From assembly GCA_963920665.1 (NCBI GenBank), contig OY987269.1, positions 22,446,501 through 22,510,500 of the forward strand: a DNA stretch of 64,000 nt, in the 5' to 3' direction. The translations under genes and the position numbers were made by a program. The DNA is from Straminergon stramineum. Lineage: Eukaryota > Streptophyta > Bryopsida > Hypnales > Calliergonaceae. Below are positions 11,744 through 22,764 of this stretch, piece by piece (within the stretch, counting starts at the first letter, position 1; every line of letters starts with the position of its first letter). The notes beneath the pieces were generated by a model. It had not been told where the DNA came from, did no database searches, and worked only from the letters and a program-made list of their open reading frames with translations.

Positions 11744-14700
11744 ATGGAGGGAGATGTAAAGTCTGCCAAGAGATTGTGTGATGGAAGCCATGGAGAGTGT
11801 GTAACGCCTCCCGAAAGATTGCGTGTGCTGGAAGATATAGCGAAGACAAGTATTGGTGTGCATTTCTTTTTCTCTTATTCACTTTCCAGCAGCATTGTTT
11901 GCTTTGGAATGGTCGCTTTCACAAAGATTTGAATGTGACAGCAAATGTATGAGTTGATTTCTGAGTCAATCAGTCACCCGCTGTTGTGCAGATGGATATG
12001 CGATCTGCGACGTTTTCATAAGCCATAGAGGCCCTGATACAAAGACGGGCTTTGTGAGCTATCTATTCAATCGGCTGGTTGAAGCTGGACTGCGGCCATT
12101 CTTAGATTGCAAATCCATTGGTATTGGTGAAGATAGTTGGAAACGCATAAAGCATGCCATTGAGAGGAGGCCCATAGCTGTGGTCATTTTTTCTGAGGGT
12201 TTTACCCAGTCAGAGTGGTGCATGGAAGAATTGCACTTAATGCTGGAAAATCATTGCCAGGTGCTACCTGTTTTCTACGGTGTGCGACCAAGCCAAGTGA
12301 GGTTCCCTCAAAAGGGTCCACTAAAAAAAGGATTTGAGAAGTTGACGAGTCGAAACAAAGAGGGAAAAATTGATGAATGGAGAGCAGATCTTGAACGAGC
12401 ATCGAAACTTATGGGATGGGAGCACTCAGGTTCACATAAGAGGTAACTATTGACACCTTACATGTGATACATCTGTTTTATATGAAACTGGCATCGTAGT
12501 TGGATTTTGATGTATCCTGTATGATTTTTTGTGTAGGTTGGAAGGGGACTTGTTGGAGGAGGTTGTTCGTAAGGTATCCGAATTGGCCAATAAGATACTT
12601 CCGTTTCCTGGAGGTAAATATGTCATCGAGGTTGATCGAGAAGCTAAGGAAATCATTCGGAAACTTGCTGAAAAGAAGACGGTTTTGATGTTGGGATTGT
12701 ATGGAACGGTTGGAGTTGGAAAGTCAACCGTGGCAAGGGAGCTATTCAACCGATTGCGCTCGCGATATTCACTGCAATCATTTTGTTATATCGGAGATGT
12801 GGCAGATAAGGCGATTCAAGGTGGGGTGGAAAAAGTCCAAAACTCTATTTTGAAGGAACTCTGTATGAATGATGCAAAGAAGGTGACCGACAAATTAATG
12901 GGGAAGACTATCATGGAGAACAGGTTATGCGAGAAACCGATTCTTCTGGTTTTAGATGGTGTTCGTGACAATGACGATATGGGTTTTTGGATATCTCGCA
13001 AAATGTTGAGAGAAGGGAGCATGTGCATAGTCACCTCCCGGGAGGAGGGTGTATTTGTGAAGTTAAACGCATTCAGTGATGTCAATTGTGAGGTAAATAT
13101 TTATCACATTATCCAGAAAGTTTCTGGAATGCGGCTGTTTCGGGGCGACCCCACCAAGTTGAAACAGTTGACTTTGAGGTCCTGTAAAGAGCTCAAAATC
13201 TTCCCCGATTCATTTGGGTGTCTGAGTAATTTGGAGGAATTGGACCTTTGTGGTTCTGGAATCCCAAGGTTTCCAGAGTCTTTTGGTGACCTTAGCAACT
13301 TGAAACAATTGACTTTGAGTTCCTGTAGAGAGCTCAAAATCCTGCCCGATTCATTTGGGAGTCTGAGAAATCTGCAGAAGTTGGACCTTTGTCATTCTGG
13401 AATCCAAAGTTTGCCAAAGTCTTTTGGGGACCTTAGCACGTTGGAAAAGTTGAAGTTGGATCATTGTTGGGAGTTGAGTATGCTACCCGAGTCGTTTGGG
13501 CGTCTCAGAAATTTGCAGGACCTGGACCTTCATTACTATTCTAGTATCCAAAGTTTGCCAGAGTCTTTTGGTGATCTTACCAACTTGGGAAGGTTGAATC
13601 TGGGTTTCCTTTCATTTTTCAAAACCCTACCGAATTCTTTTGGGCGTCTTATAAATTTGCAGGACCTGGACCTTCACTTTTCTGGAATCACAAGTTTGCC
13701 GGATTCTTTTGGTGACCTTAGCAAGTTGCGAAAGTTGGATATGAGTGAGTGTAAAGAGCTCAAAGTGCTACCCAAATCATTTGGAAGTCTTGGAAATTTG
13801 CAGGAGCTCAAGCTTTTTAATTGTGGAATCGTATGTTTGCCAGATTCGTTTGGTGACCTTAGCAACTTGGAGAAGTTGGTTCTAAGTGCGTGTGCAGAGC
13901 TCAAAGTGCTACCGAAGTCATTTGGAGGTCTTAGAAATTTGCAGGACCTTGAGCTTTTTTCTTCTCAAATCGAAAGTTTTCCAAAGTCTTTTGGTAAGCT
14001 CAGCAAGTTGAAAAAATTGAAGCTGGGTTCTTGTAAAAAGCTCAGAAGCCTACCCAATTCATTCAGGGGTCTCATAAATTTGAAGAAGCTCAACCTTAGC
14101 AGTTCCGGAATCCAAAATTTGTCGGAATGTTTTGGTGACCTTAGCAACTTGAGAGAGTTGGATTTGAGTTACTGTGGGAAGCTCAAAGTGCTACCCAACT
14201 TGTTTGGAGGTCTCAGAAATTTGCGGGAGCTGAATCTGGATTCTTCTGGAATCCAAAGTTTTCCAGATTCTTTTGGTATGCTGAGCAACTTGGAACAGTT
14301 GAATTTGAGTGCCTGTGAAGAACTCAAATCGCTACCCGATTCGTTTCGGGGTCTGAAGAATTTGCAAGGGCTCCACCTCCATAAATGTCGAATCCAGAGT
14401 TTGTGCGAGTCTTTTGGTGACCTTCGCAGCTTGCATCATTTGTCCCTGAGTTATTGCCGAGAGCTCAAAGAACTACCCAAATCATTTGGCAGTCTCAGAA
14501 ATTTGCAGAGGCTGACTCTTTATTTTTCTCGAATCCAAAGTTTGCCAGAGTCTTTTGGGGACCTCAGCAACTTGGAAGACTTGAATCTAAGTTCTTGTGG
14601 AGAGCTCAAAATGCTACCCAATTCGTTTGTGGGTCTGCGAAAATTGCAGGAGCTCAATCTCAAAGCTTCTGGAATCCAAAGTTTGCCAGAGTCTTTCGGT

Positions 14701-14898
14701 GAGCTTGAGAACTTGAAAATGTTGGATCTGACTTATTGTAAAGAGCTCAAAATGCTGCCCGATTCCGTTAGAGCTCTCAAAAATTTGCAAAAGGTGGACC
14801 TTCATCGTTCTGGAGTCGAAAGTTTGTCGGAGTCTTTTGGTGTGTTGAATTCCTCACCAGGATTCTGGACGAGTTTGTTACGTTTCTTTGTAGATTGA
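11744..14898 (+). CDS. TIR-NB-LRR (TNL) immune receptor, NB domain shortened
   Basis: Three exons: 11744-11855, 11992-12442 and 12537-14898, joining in frame to 974 residues. The ATG at 11744 (gccATGG) is preferred over an in-frame ATG at 11705. The TIR domain is at about 42-165: CDVFISHRG at 43-51, then EWCMEEL with Glu117 at the NADase catalytic position, then VLPVFYGVRPSQV. The intron after TIR is typical of TNL genes. The P-loop GTVGVGKST starts at 244, the kinase-2 motif ILLVLDG has Asp328, and an RNBS-B-like GSMCIVTSRE follows. The GLPL, RNBS-D and MHD motifs of the ARC subdomains are absent, and LRRs begin near 395. There are 24 LRRs, ending in a short tail. Such receptors normally sense pathogen effectors and signal through TIR NADase activity. 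Loss of ARC1/ARC2 would remove the usual nucleotide switch, so this may act as a TIR adaptor or decoy, or be a decayed receptor. No frameshift or internal stop is seen. Confidence 0.9.
13140..14860 (+). repeat. Twelve 141-bp coding units within the LRR region
   Basis: The LRRs come in alternating pairs: one type PxSFGxLRNLQxLDLxxSGIxSL, the other PESFGDLSNLxxLxLSxCxELKxL. Each pair is about 47 residues (141 bp), with 12 pairs counted by the SFG landmarks. The DNA text itself ('cttttggtgaccttagcaac', 'agctcaaa') is reused, pointing to expansion by unequal exchange of a two-repeat unit. Confidence 0.85.
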
Positions 14899-16538
14899 TA
14901 TCTACACAATACTTGGGTGATACTAATTATGTGAAACCTATCATGACACCAACCTGTTAGCATAAGGTTCTACACCGTAGGTTTTGGGACCCTCTTACCC
15001 TGGGCAGTTTTATTCAAACTCATACCCAAGTATGACCTAGGTATCACAATGGGTGATACTATGTTGAGATTTCTGGAATACAATTAATACAGTTTATTTC
15101 AGGAATGTAAGCTTCATTGATTTTGCCGGTGCGCAAAAGCATTGAATTGTCGTCGACTGACACAATAATTTGCATTGATGAACCAGAGCTGGTGAGCAGG
15201 GTCACAACGTTCTGTCCGATTTGGCTCTACAAATCGCACAATGTCAATTTTCAATGAAAATGGCTCTAAAATTTGCAATCCCAGTAGAAAGATTCGTCTG
15301 TGTGATCAAGCGATAAATTGTACGTGCCATTAGAAAATGCTCTTGCTGCATGTGCTTTTATTTGTTTGACAATTAATTCAAGCTTGGTAGTGTACTTCTT
15401 GTACTTAGCAAGTTTTATGACTAGCACAAGAACATGTGGGGATCCCCCAAATGTGTGTTCACCTGGCTGTTCAATTAGATGGCCCAGAATTAAGTAATTG
15501 GCGACCTTGAATGCACAATTTATAAAGTAGATGCTATTGTGATGCACGACATGGTGTTGAATATGTGTTGGTATCATAACATTCTTATTGCTAAGAGAGA
15601 GACAAGGCATAATTGGGTTTTTAACTTGAAAGGCAGCAAGAATGTGTTTTGGCTTCTTCTTTATTTCTGACCAATCACAACTCTCTGCATTGTCACGTAG
15701 ATTCGAACCTTACACCTTACCAATGCTTTAAACAAGCTCCCACAAGGCACACTGGCACAGTCAGGCTCCCAATGGAAGAATCTGCATGTACCTCCATACC
15801 ACCCGCACACTCTCCCAATCTCAGTGATTTGGCTCCTTGTGACAGTTCCCATGACAGTCTATGGCAGGGATTTCAAAGTCAAAAGGAGAAACAGAAGGTA
15901 GCAGACAGGCTACCCCCTCTTCGACTTGATGAAGAACTCTACAGTCATACAAACAGCTTGTGAATGCACAAGGAACCTGCATTCTCAAAAACAGGATGCT
16001 AAAATCAAAATCCCATGCTCCTGTGTACTGATGTGATTGAAACCCTGAATGAAACAAGAGCTTGCAAATAAAGAACAACTCATGCGCCTCAGGCTGATTT
16101 TACATGGTGTCATGATTCATGTTATGGCAGCAAAGTCATACATGGAACTATTACCTGCAATCGACTGGCTCACTGGCACATTCAAAACTTCCACGGAACC
16201 TCAATTGTCAGTACAACTAATTACATACAATTGTAGTATAATTTCTATCCCAAGGACTGGAAAATAACTTTATATCTCATGGACAGTAGCAGCATGATTC
16301 ATCCAGCTCTATGGATCCATGGCACTAACTTAGCTGGCTTTTGGACCGCTATACTGTACATGCTGCAGCTCTTGCAATTAATTGAAAGGATTACGTATTA
16401 TAAATGTGATTTAGTTACTATTTGCTATTCCCTGGTGGGGACACATCTGATCAGCTTATTGTGTTCACAGTTTGCTACCTGATTTTATTTCCACAAATAA
16501 ATCAACCTGGTGAATACATTGAGCTGATTGTCAGTCTT
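14899..16538. other. Intergenic region, no gene assigned
   Basis: Several frames of about 60-115 codons exist (for example 15649-15963 +) but none shows a recognised domain or splice partner. At 15700-15709 'gattcgaacc' is the reverse complement of a Pol III B box, with a weak A-box-like sequence nearby, so a decayed SINE is possible. 3' UTR sequence of the TNL gene probably lies at the left end. Confidence 0.35.
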
Positions 16539-16764
16539 CTAAGGTAAGAGCACCCAATGGCATCCCTATACCCAATGGCGTCCCCTTCTAGGCCAGGATT
16601 TCATTCTAGAACATAAATGTAGCTAGACTATAGACATCTTATCATTTTAGGTCAAAAAAATAAACTCTCTACTCTCTACTTACATTTACAACCTAAAATG
16701 ATTATGTTTTGTAGAGTCTGATGCCATTGGGTACAAGGACACCATTGGGTGCTCTTACCTTAGA
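16539..16764. mobile_element. Foldback MITE with about 27 bp terminal inverted repeats
   Basis: The left end reads TCTAAGGTAAGAGCACCCAA. The right end is its inverse, TTGGGTGCTCTTACCTTAGA. The interior has further 'acccaatggc' and 'gccattgggta' motifs near each end, so each arm carries the motif twice. No clear target duplication could be set, so the superfamily is undecided. There is no coding content. Confidence 0.75.
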
Positions 16765-17055
16765 GTAACTTTCATGGATTGCCAAAAGCTCGAATTTGAA
16801 GAAGAGATTAGTTCTTGAGTCAAGTTATTTATTCTTCAATATTTTATCAATTCATCACCTAGTTTATGGTGGTTCTTCAGGTATGTTCCCACTTGACCTT
16901 ACGATGGCATTAAATCAACTGTAAATCATCGTGCGTTCCCACCAAAGTACTCCACTGTCTACCAAATCTACTCGGTAGCCGAGGTGGCATCAACGTGGGA
17001 GCACTCCTACGACCATTTAACACTTCTATTTTGTTGGGCCACCACAAAGATTGTA

Positions 17056-17206
17056 CACTAGTAGAAAATTGCATTGCCTTCAACAAAATCTAGGTGATGG
17101 AGTTTTCTGTTTTTTGCCCCCAAACACAGATTTTGCATTTGGGGGCAAAAACCGGAAAACTGTGTCACCAAGATTTTGTTGAAGGCAACACAATTTTCTA
17201 CTAGTG
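17056..17206. mobile_element. CACTA-end foldback mini-element, 151 bp
   Basis: The termini are CACTAGTAGAAAATTGC and its near-inverse. The 3-bp target duplication GTA flanks the element (17053-17055, 17207-17209). The interior is a long imperfect hairpin around 'gcccccaaa' and 'tttgggggc'. It is about 85-90 percent similar to the element at 30618-30769. Confidence 0.92.
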
Positions 17207-17827
17207 GTAGTTTGTAATAACAACTTTAAAATCTTCTAAAAATGAAGATTTTTTTTGCCAACATCCACTCTTATCAATATGCTTGGTCAAGAGCCCACAT
17301 TAGAAGGCAATTGTAGGCTTCAAGAGCCCGTTTCACGGTTGTTCCTTGCATTGTTCCTTGTGCCACTAGAAATTGGGAACCAACCCATAATGAGCTAAAT
17401 GTCTGAATTTGGGAGGGGGGAATGAAAAAAAAATTCTAAAAAGTACTAATAAACTTAAAACTGAATTAAAACTGAATTAAAACTGAATTTAAAATAATGT
17501 TATTTTCTAGCATGGCAATGACTCTACCACATCATATTGCTAATGTAGCGAGTTTCCACAACTTGGGAACTCAAAATAGCTTGCGGCCTCTTCATGTCCT
17601 CAAATTTCATCTAATGTTACATAAGAACAATGACTGCCCAAGGCCAAAATCAACAAGCTCTAACTAGGAACAATCAAAAGATCATATATTCCCTAACTAT
17701 CTTCTTTTCAAGAATTGTAAGGCTCTAGTGAAGTGAGTCTATGAGGATGTGTAGGTAATCTGTTTATACAAGTGGGTGATGGGAAGTAAAACAATCCATG
17801 TGGGATATGTAAATTAGGATTAGTAGA

Positions 17828-18045
17828 TGCTCAACCACTCATACCTAGTTAAGTCAAATGCAAGAATTGTGTTCAATGTCGAACTTCAAACCTCATTTAG
17901 ACATAATAGAATAACTTTTTCAAGAACCTTTGAAATAAGAAAAGTTGGTAAATCAAGTTAACTTTCATCCTCAAAAATCCGTTTAAGATTCCAATCCTCC
18001 AATAAAAAGTTAGGGGCAAAATTCAAAGAGGGGTTGGGAAGAACA
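17828..18045 (+). repeat. Outer inverted repeat, left arm
   Basis: This segment ('tgtcgaacttcaaacc', 'agaaaagttggtaaatcaa', 'attcaaagaggggttggga') matches the reverse complement of about 24312-24530 at roughly 80 percent. The two arms face each other around the inverted LTR pair but are much more diverged than the LTRs. Confidence 0.75.
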
Positions 18046-19506
18046 TTTTCTTTGACTTTGTGCAACAAGAAGTGCAATACTTTTCATTATTTCATCCACA
18101 AAGTGCACTTCTTTGAAATCTTTAATCCTAGAAAGAGGAGACTTATGAACAAGGTACTTTGTCAAAAATGATCTAATTTTTAAACCAGTAGGTACATTTT
18201 TCATTTTTACGGTGATGTAGAAAGTCATCCATTGGTCACTTTCGGATCGTCTAGCATTTCGAGGTTAAGAAAAATTGAGATTTGCAATGAGATTTTAATT
18301 TATTAATTTATTTTGTATTTTAGATGGAAGTGATGAGAAGAATATTCTATTAGAAAAAGAGAGTACAAAGAAGACTAAGGCACAAGTATTTTATAGTTTT
18401 AACCTACAAGCAAAGGGGAGGGACCAAAAGAGTAAATTATAGTACTTGGAAGGCAAATGCAACATTCTTTATTGAATAATTATTGAACCCCAAAAGGATC
18501 TTTTGTCTCCTTGAGAGATAAATGAGAGTATGGGTAGAGTTATCTTATCTCAATTTCTAATTAGGTTTTTTGAAGATAGAAAAATACATTAGCTTTATGT
18601 GGACATAATTTTTGTTTCAATTGGTGCATGGGAGCAAAAGTTATGTGACGCTTAGCTAAAAATAGAGTTCATCAAGAAGAACAAAAAAAATTGAAAATTC
18701 CAAAATGTATATATTTTTAGTTTGGTTCTCAAAGAAAATATTTTAGTGCATATAGAAAGATTTAATTCATTCTACTTGGACTAGTGATAAGAAAGTGATG
18801 AAAAGATTCATGTTTTGGGTAAAATTAGAACATCTTCTTCCAAAAAATACTTATAAGATTCATTTTTTAACTCAATTTTCAAATAAATTCAAAAAATGTT
18901 CCACATAGGTTTGTTTTTTTCCTATAACAATCTCACTATTGGGATTAGTATCTTTTAATTCCATTTGAGAATAATTAACCAATTAGTTTATATTTCTATC
19001 TAGTTCCTACTTCTACGCAAACAAATATTTAAAGGATGAAAATCAAAGGTTTTTTTTATTCAAATATTTTTCTAAAACTTTGAACTCAATTTCTGAACAT
19101 AAAAGAATATTGAGGGATTCTTATGCAATCTATATTATCTTGATTTATGGATAGCCTATTATCCAATAGTAAAAATATGGGCCACATAGACTATTCTAAA
19201 GCCCTAGGAGAGGACTCACATGACCAACTTCACTAGATTTAGATCTTTAGGTACATGTTTCTGAAGTCTCGGTGGCCCATGTTTCTATTAGTGATCTATT
19301 TGTTTTTGTTTTTGAAAGTGACCCAATTACTAATTATTGGTGTTCTATTGGGATGAACTTTAGAAGTGAATGCTAACCTTTCTATTAATGGGGTCTAAGT
19401 TCTCTACCTCCACTTCAACATGCTTTTTTCCTCAATTGCTAAAAACAATTAGAAAATCACATTAATTAGTCTTTTCATCCACATTCTACTTCGTTTTGGC
19501 TAAATT
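18046..19506. other. AT-rich intergenic DNA, nothing recognised
   Basis: No coding-like frame, repeat terminus or RNA gene is evident between the outer inverted-repeat arm and the left LTR. Confidence 0.4.
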
Positions 19507-20641
19507 TGTCGCGCCCCTTAGAAACACTTACCACCTAAAGCTCACTTTCCAAACCCTTAACACCTTAGTGTCACTAAGGTTCATGCTCTCCTAACACTGC
19601 ACATGCCACGCACCCACAATGTTAGGTTCCAACTCAAGCCACGGGGTTCCCCATTCCTCCGTGACTCCCAATCCTTTCCTTCCAATCCTTTCCTTCCAAT
19701 ACTTAACTCCCACAAGACACCGGACATGTCATTTGATGACATGGGGCGGAACTTCCATTGATGTCCAAGCACTCGGTGAGGCACTACTCCCACCGGTGCT
19801 AACCGCCCTTGAATGGGACCCAACTCCCCACTAGGCTCAACCCAACTCATTTCGGGACTCACTAATCGGGACTCACCAAACGGGACTCACACCATGGCCT
19901 AGTGTGAAGTGGGACACCACCCAACCGGTATCAAGGAGTGCACAAGCACTCCATGGTAACACACAAGTACTAGTGAGGCTCCAACACTAGCCTCACCACC
20001 CGGGGCCACTTAGGCTCACCATGGCACCATCCGGGAGTGAGGAGGGAGACCACCCCTCCTCATAGTACTCTCTGCGGGATTCGGCAGCCCCCCCCATACT
20101 AGAGGTCACCGGGAACCCCCAAGATGCACCCCATCTTAGAAGACCACCCATTTCTCCCGATTCGCGCTAGTTTGGGACTCCCGAACTTCCACCCGGCATA
20201 ACTTTGCGGTCCGGGATCCAAATCGCACATGCGACCCCATTTTCGACATCTACGCGACGCGTAGATGCCGATGGACTACTCACTTGATCCATTCGGACAA
20301 GTACTCGCAAAGATATCGCCCTCCAAAGATTCGGGACACACCCGGCGCGGCCAGGGCACTCCCGGCGCGACCGGGACACCCCCAACTTTGAACGCCCATA
20401 ACTTTTGACTCGCAAGTCCAAATCACGCGTTCTTTGGACGGCTAGAAGCGTCTTCTCAAGACCTTTCCAAGCACGTATTGCACGCCCCCAAATTCGTCCG
20501 GATCAGAGCGCTACATTGCTCTGATCGCTCGGGACTCCTAGTCCCCCTCACCTCATCTCTTGCAAGGCTTGGGGCGTCACCCCCAATGTCCCCCTTGCTC
20601 ACAAGGTGGCACGGGCATGCCTTGTGATGAGGGTCGTGACA
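19507..20641 (-). mobile_element. Solo LTR, left member of inverted pair (1135 bp)
   Basis: On the minus strand it begins TGTCACGACCCTCATCAC and ends GGGGCGCGACA, so it has TG...CA ends. It is far more GC-rich than its surroundings and has no coding domains, as expected of an LTR. Flanks on the plus strand are AAATT (left) and TAATA (right), not a normal direct duplication. Compared with the right member it has one extra 14-bp unit ('cctttccttccaat' duplicated near 19677) and about 11 substitutions confined to its outermost 115-130 bp. The rest looks identical by eye. Confidence 0.85.
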
Positions 20642-22764
20642 TAATACTAGAACATCAAGATTTGCAATGGACACCTTTGTACAAAATCTTGAATAAAAAA
20701 ATTCATAATGACTCATTTTCATAATTTGATTTTTGATGCTGAAACTAAACTTCCAAAATAATTTCAAAATAAAAAATACTAGAAATATGAACTAGGTTAG
20801 GTTTTATTTAACTTCAAAGTTTTGTTGACAAGAGAATTTGGTACCTCAAGCATTTTAAGGATTACAATAGGTATCTCCCAAACCACCACTTCTTGCTACT
20901 CTACCTAATTACTATTATTGTTAGACGAGTCATATTTTCATATTTTCTTCTTGGCAAGTGAAAAGAGCTTCCAACACACCAAAGAATGCAACATTTAAAT
21001 ATTGTATGCAAAAGTCATGATGGGTCAAAGCTTTTTTTAATAGAGGCTATAAAATTGTTCTTCCATATAGGTACATCTTGAATTTGAAAATGTACACTAA
21101 GTGATGATGGTCTTGGGTTAGTGGTGCATATAGGGTATCTAGCTTATAGTTTCATTTCACGACAAGAAAGAAAATGAAAAAATACACACATTTGGGACAC
21201 CCCAAATGTATTGGGTGCCATTAATTTACTATAAGCTTACCCCAAATTGATTTTGCAATATATTTGAACCATTTTTTTCATTTTCATGTTGGGACCACAC
21301 TACACTAAAAAAATATTTAATGTCATCCATACCTAGCTTTTTACTAAAGGCTATAATTTTCTATGGAAGATGAATATTTTTACTAAGAATGTAGATATCA
21401 GTACTATTCAAAGAGAAAAATTCCTGTAAACATAGTTGGCAAAAGTATTTGTCGAAAGGAGAAATTTATATCATTTTAAAATCAATTTGTGTAGGTGACA
21501 CTAAATACAATTATTAGTGTAGTGAAAGAAAAAACGTAGTTATGAAAAAAAATAATTCAAATTGAAGCAAGAAGCCCATTGTAGATTGTTTGGTCATTGT
21601 ACATAAATATAGTTATTTGATTCATATTTTTTTGTATGCATGAGAACAAAAAATTAAGATTTATTTCATATGTATTTCAATCAACTCATTTTTGGAAAAA
21701 AATAATACATTATAGGGTATCAAAGTAAAAATATATAGCTTCCCATTGTGGGCCGGAGAGAGGTACTATTCTTGTCTTTGGGGATTCTAATGTGTCTCTT
21801 ACTTCCTTACATGGTTTCAATGGAAATCCAAAAACACCCTTGGTAGGATGAAACAATGAATGAGCCTTTAGCTATGTGTAGTATGCTCATTGAATTCATG
21901 AAATGGTGACTATCTAATCCAATTCTAAAACTTTGAATCCCAATTGCACATTCAATGCAATAAAAAAACTACATTAGAATACAACAAAATTGAATTTGAT
22001 CAAAAAATAGACCTTTGAATTGAACTTTGATCTTGATAGTGGATCCAATTACTTTCGTCAATCTACAAAGTTAGTTCAAGGAGAAGTTGGGCTACACACA
22101 TGACATGTGTTGATGAAAAATTATTTCTCTTCAATGTTGTTATTCACACTACACTATTGTAATAATGAAATTTATTGTTTTTAACACTTATTACAATTGA
22201 AACACTAAATGTTAATATGAGCATCAATTATCAACTACATATCCACTAGAAAAAACATAATTATTAGCAAGATAGGACAATGTGCACTATATTAGTATTT
22301 TAAATTAAATTAAATTGTCAATATGAACTCTAATCACCAACTAAAAAAATGAGAATTATTATGAATTCACAGGTGAAATAAGTAACATTGTAGATAATAT
22401 AATATTGAGTACTAATTAAATATCATTTGCAATGCAATTTTCCTTCACATGGCTCCTTGTCTTTTGTTGAAATAAGAAAGTACAATACGAAAATGCATTT
22501 TGTAAGGTCATAAATCGAGAACTTTTAGCTTGGAAGTTCACAAATACAAGATGTAGCTAACGTGAGGAGATCCTTTGGCAAGATATTAGGTCACCTTTGA
22601 AACAACTATTCCAATGTCTTATGTGTCTTGTATTTCAAAAAAATGTCATGCATGAATTCATTAAAATTAAAATTGGAAAAAAGACACAAGCACAAGAATT
22701 AAACTTATCTCTCTCATGTGTCACTAAGCTATGTTTACTTATAATCACCATGTATTTGCAATTT
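20642..22764. other. Segment between inverted LTRs, inferred to be inverted
   Basis: AT-rich DNA with no gene seen. Its two ends carry TAATA and AATTT next to the LTRs, which are the reverse complements of the outer flanks of the opposite LTR. Flipping this segment restores direct 5-bp duplications on both LTRs. It contains a copy of dispersed repeat R1 at about 21710-21990. Confidence 0.7.
21710..21990. repeat. Dispersed repeat family R1, copy 2
   Basis: It shares 'tcaaagtaaaaat', 'gcttcccattg', 'gggattctaatgtg', 'aatccaaaaacacccttgg' and 'catgaaatggtgac' with 44085-44370 and, more distantly, with 3105-3390. Confidence 0.5.

Noticed and set aside
13092..13115. A short intron in the TNL gene (gtaaat...ccag) to restore NB motifs
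   Set aside because: It would be only 24 bp, too short for a plant intron, and would not restore the missing ARC motifs.
15649..15963. A 104-codon frame as a gene
   Set aside because: No recognisable domain, signal or splice partner, and it overlaps antisense frames of similar quality.
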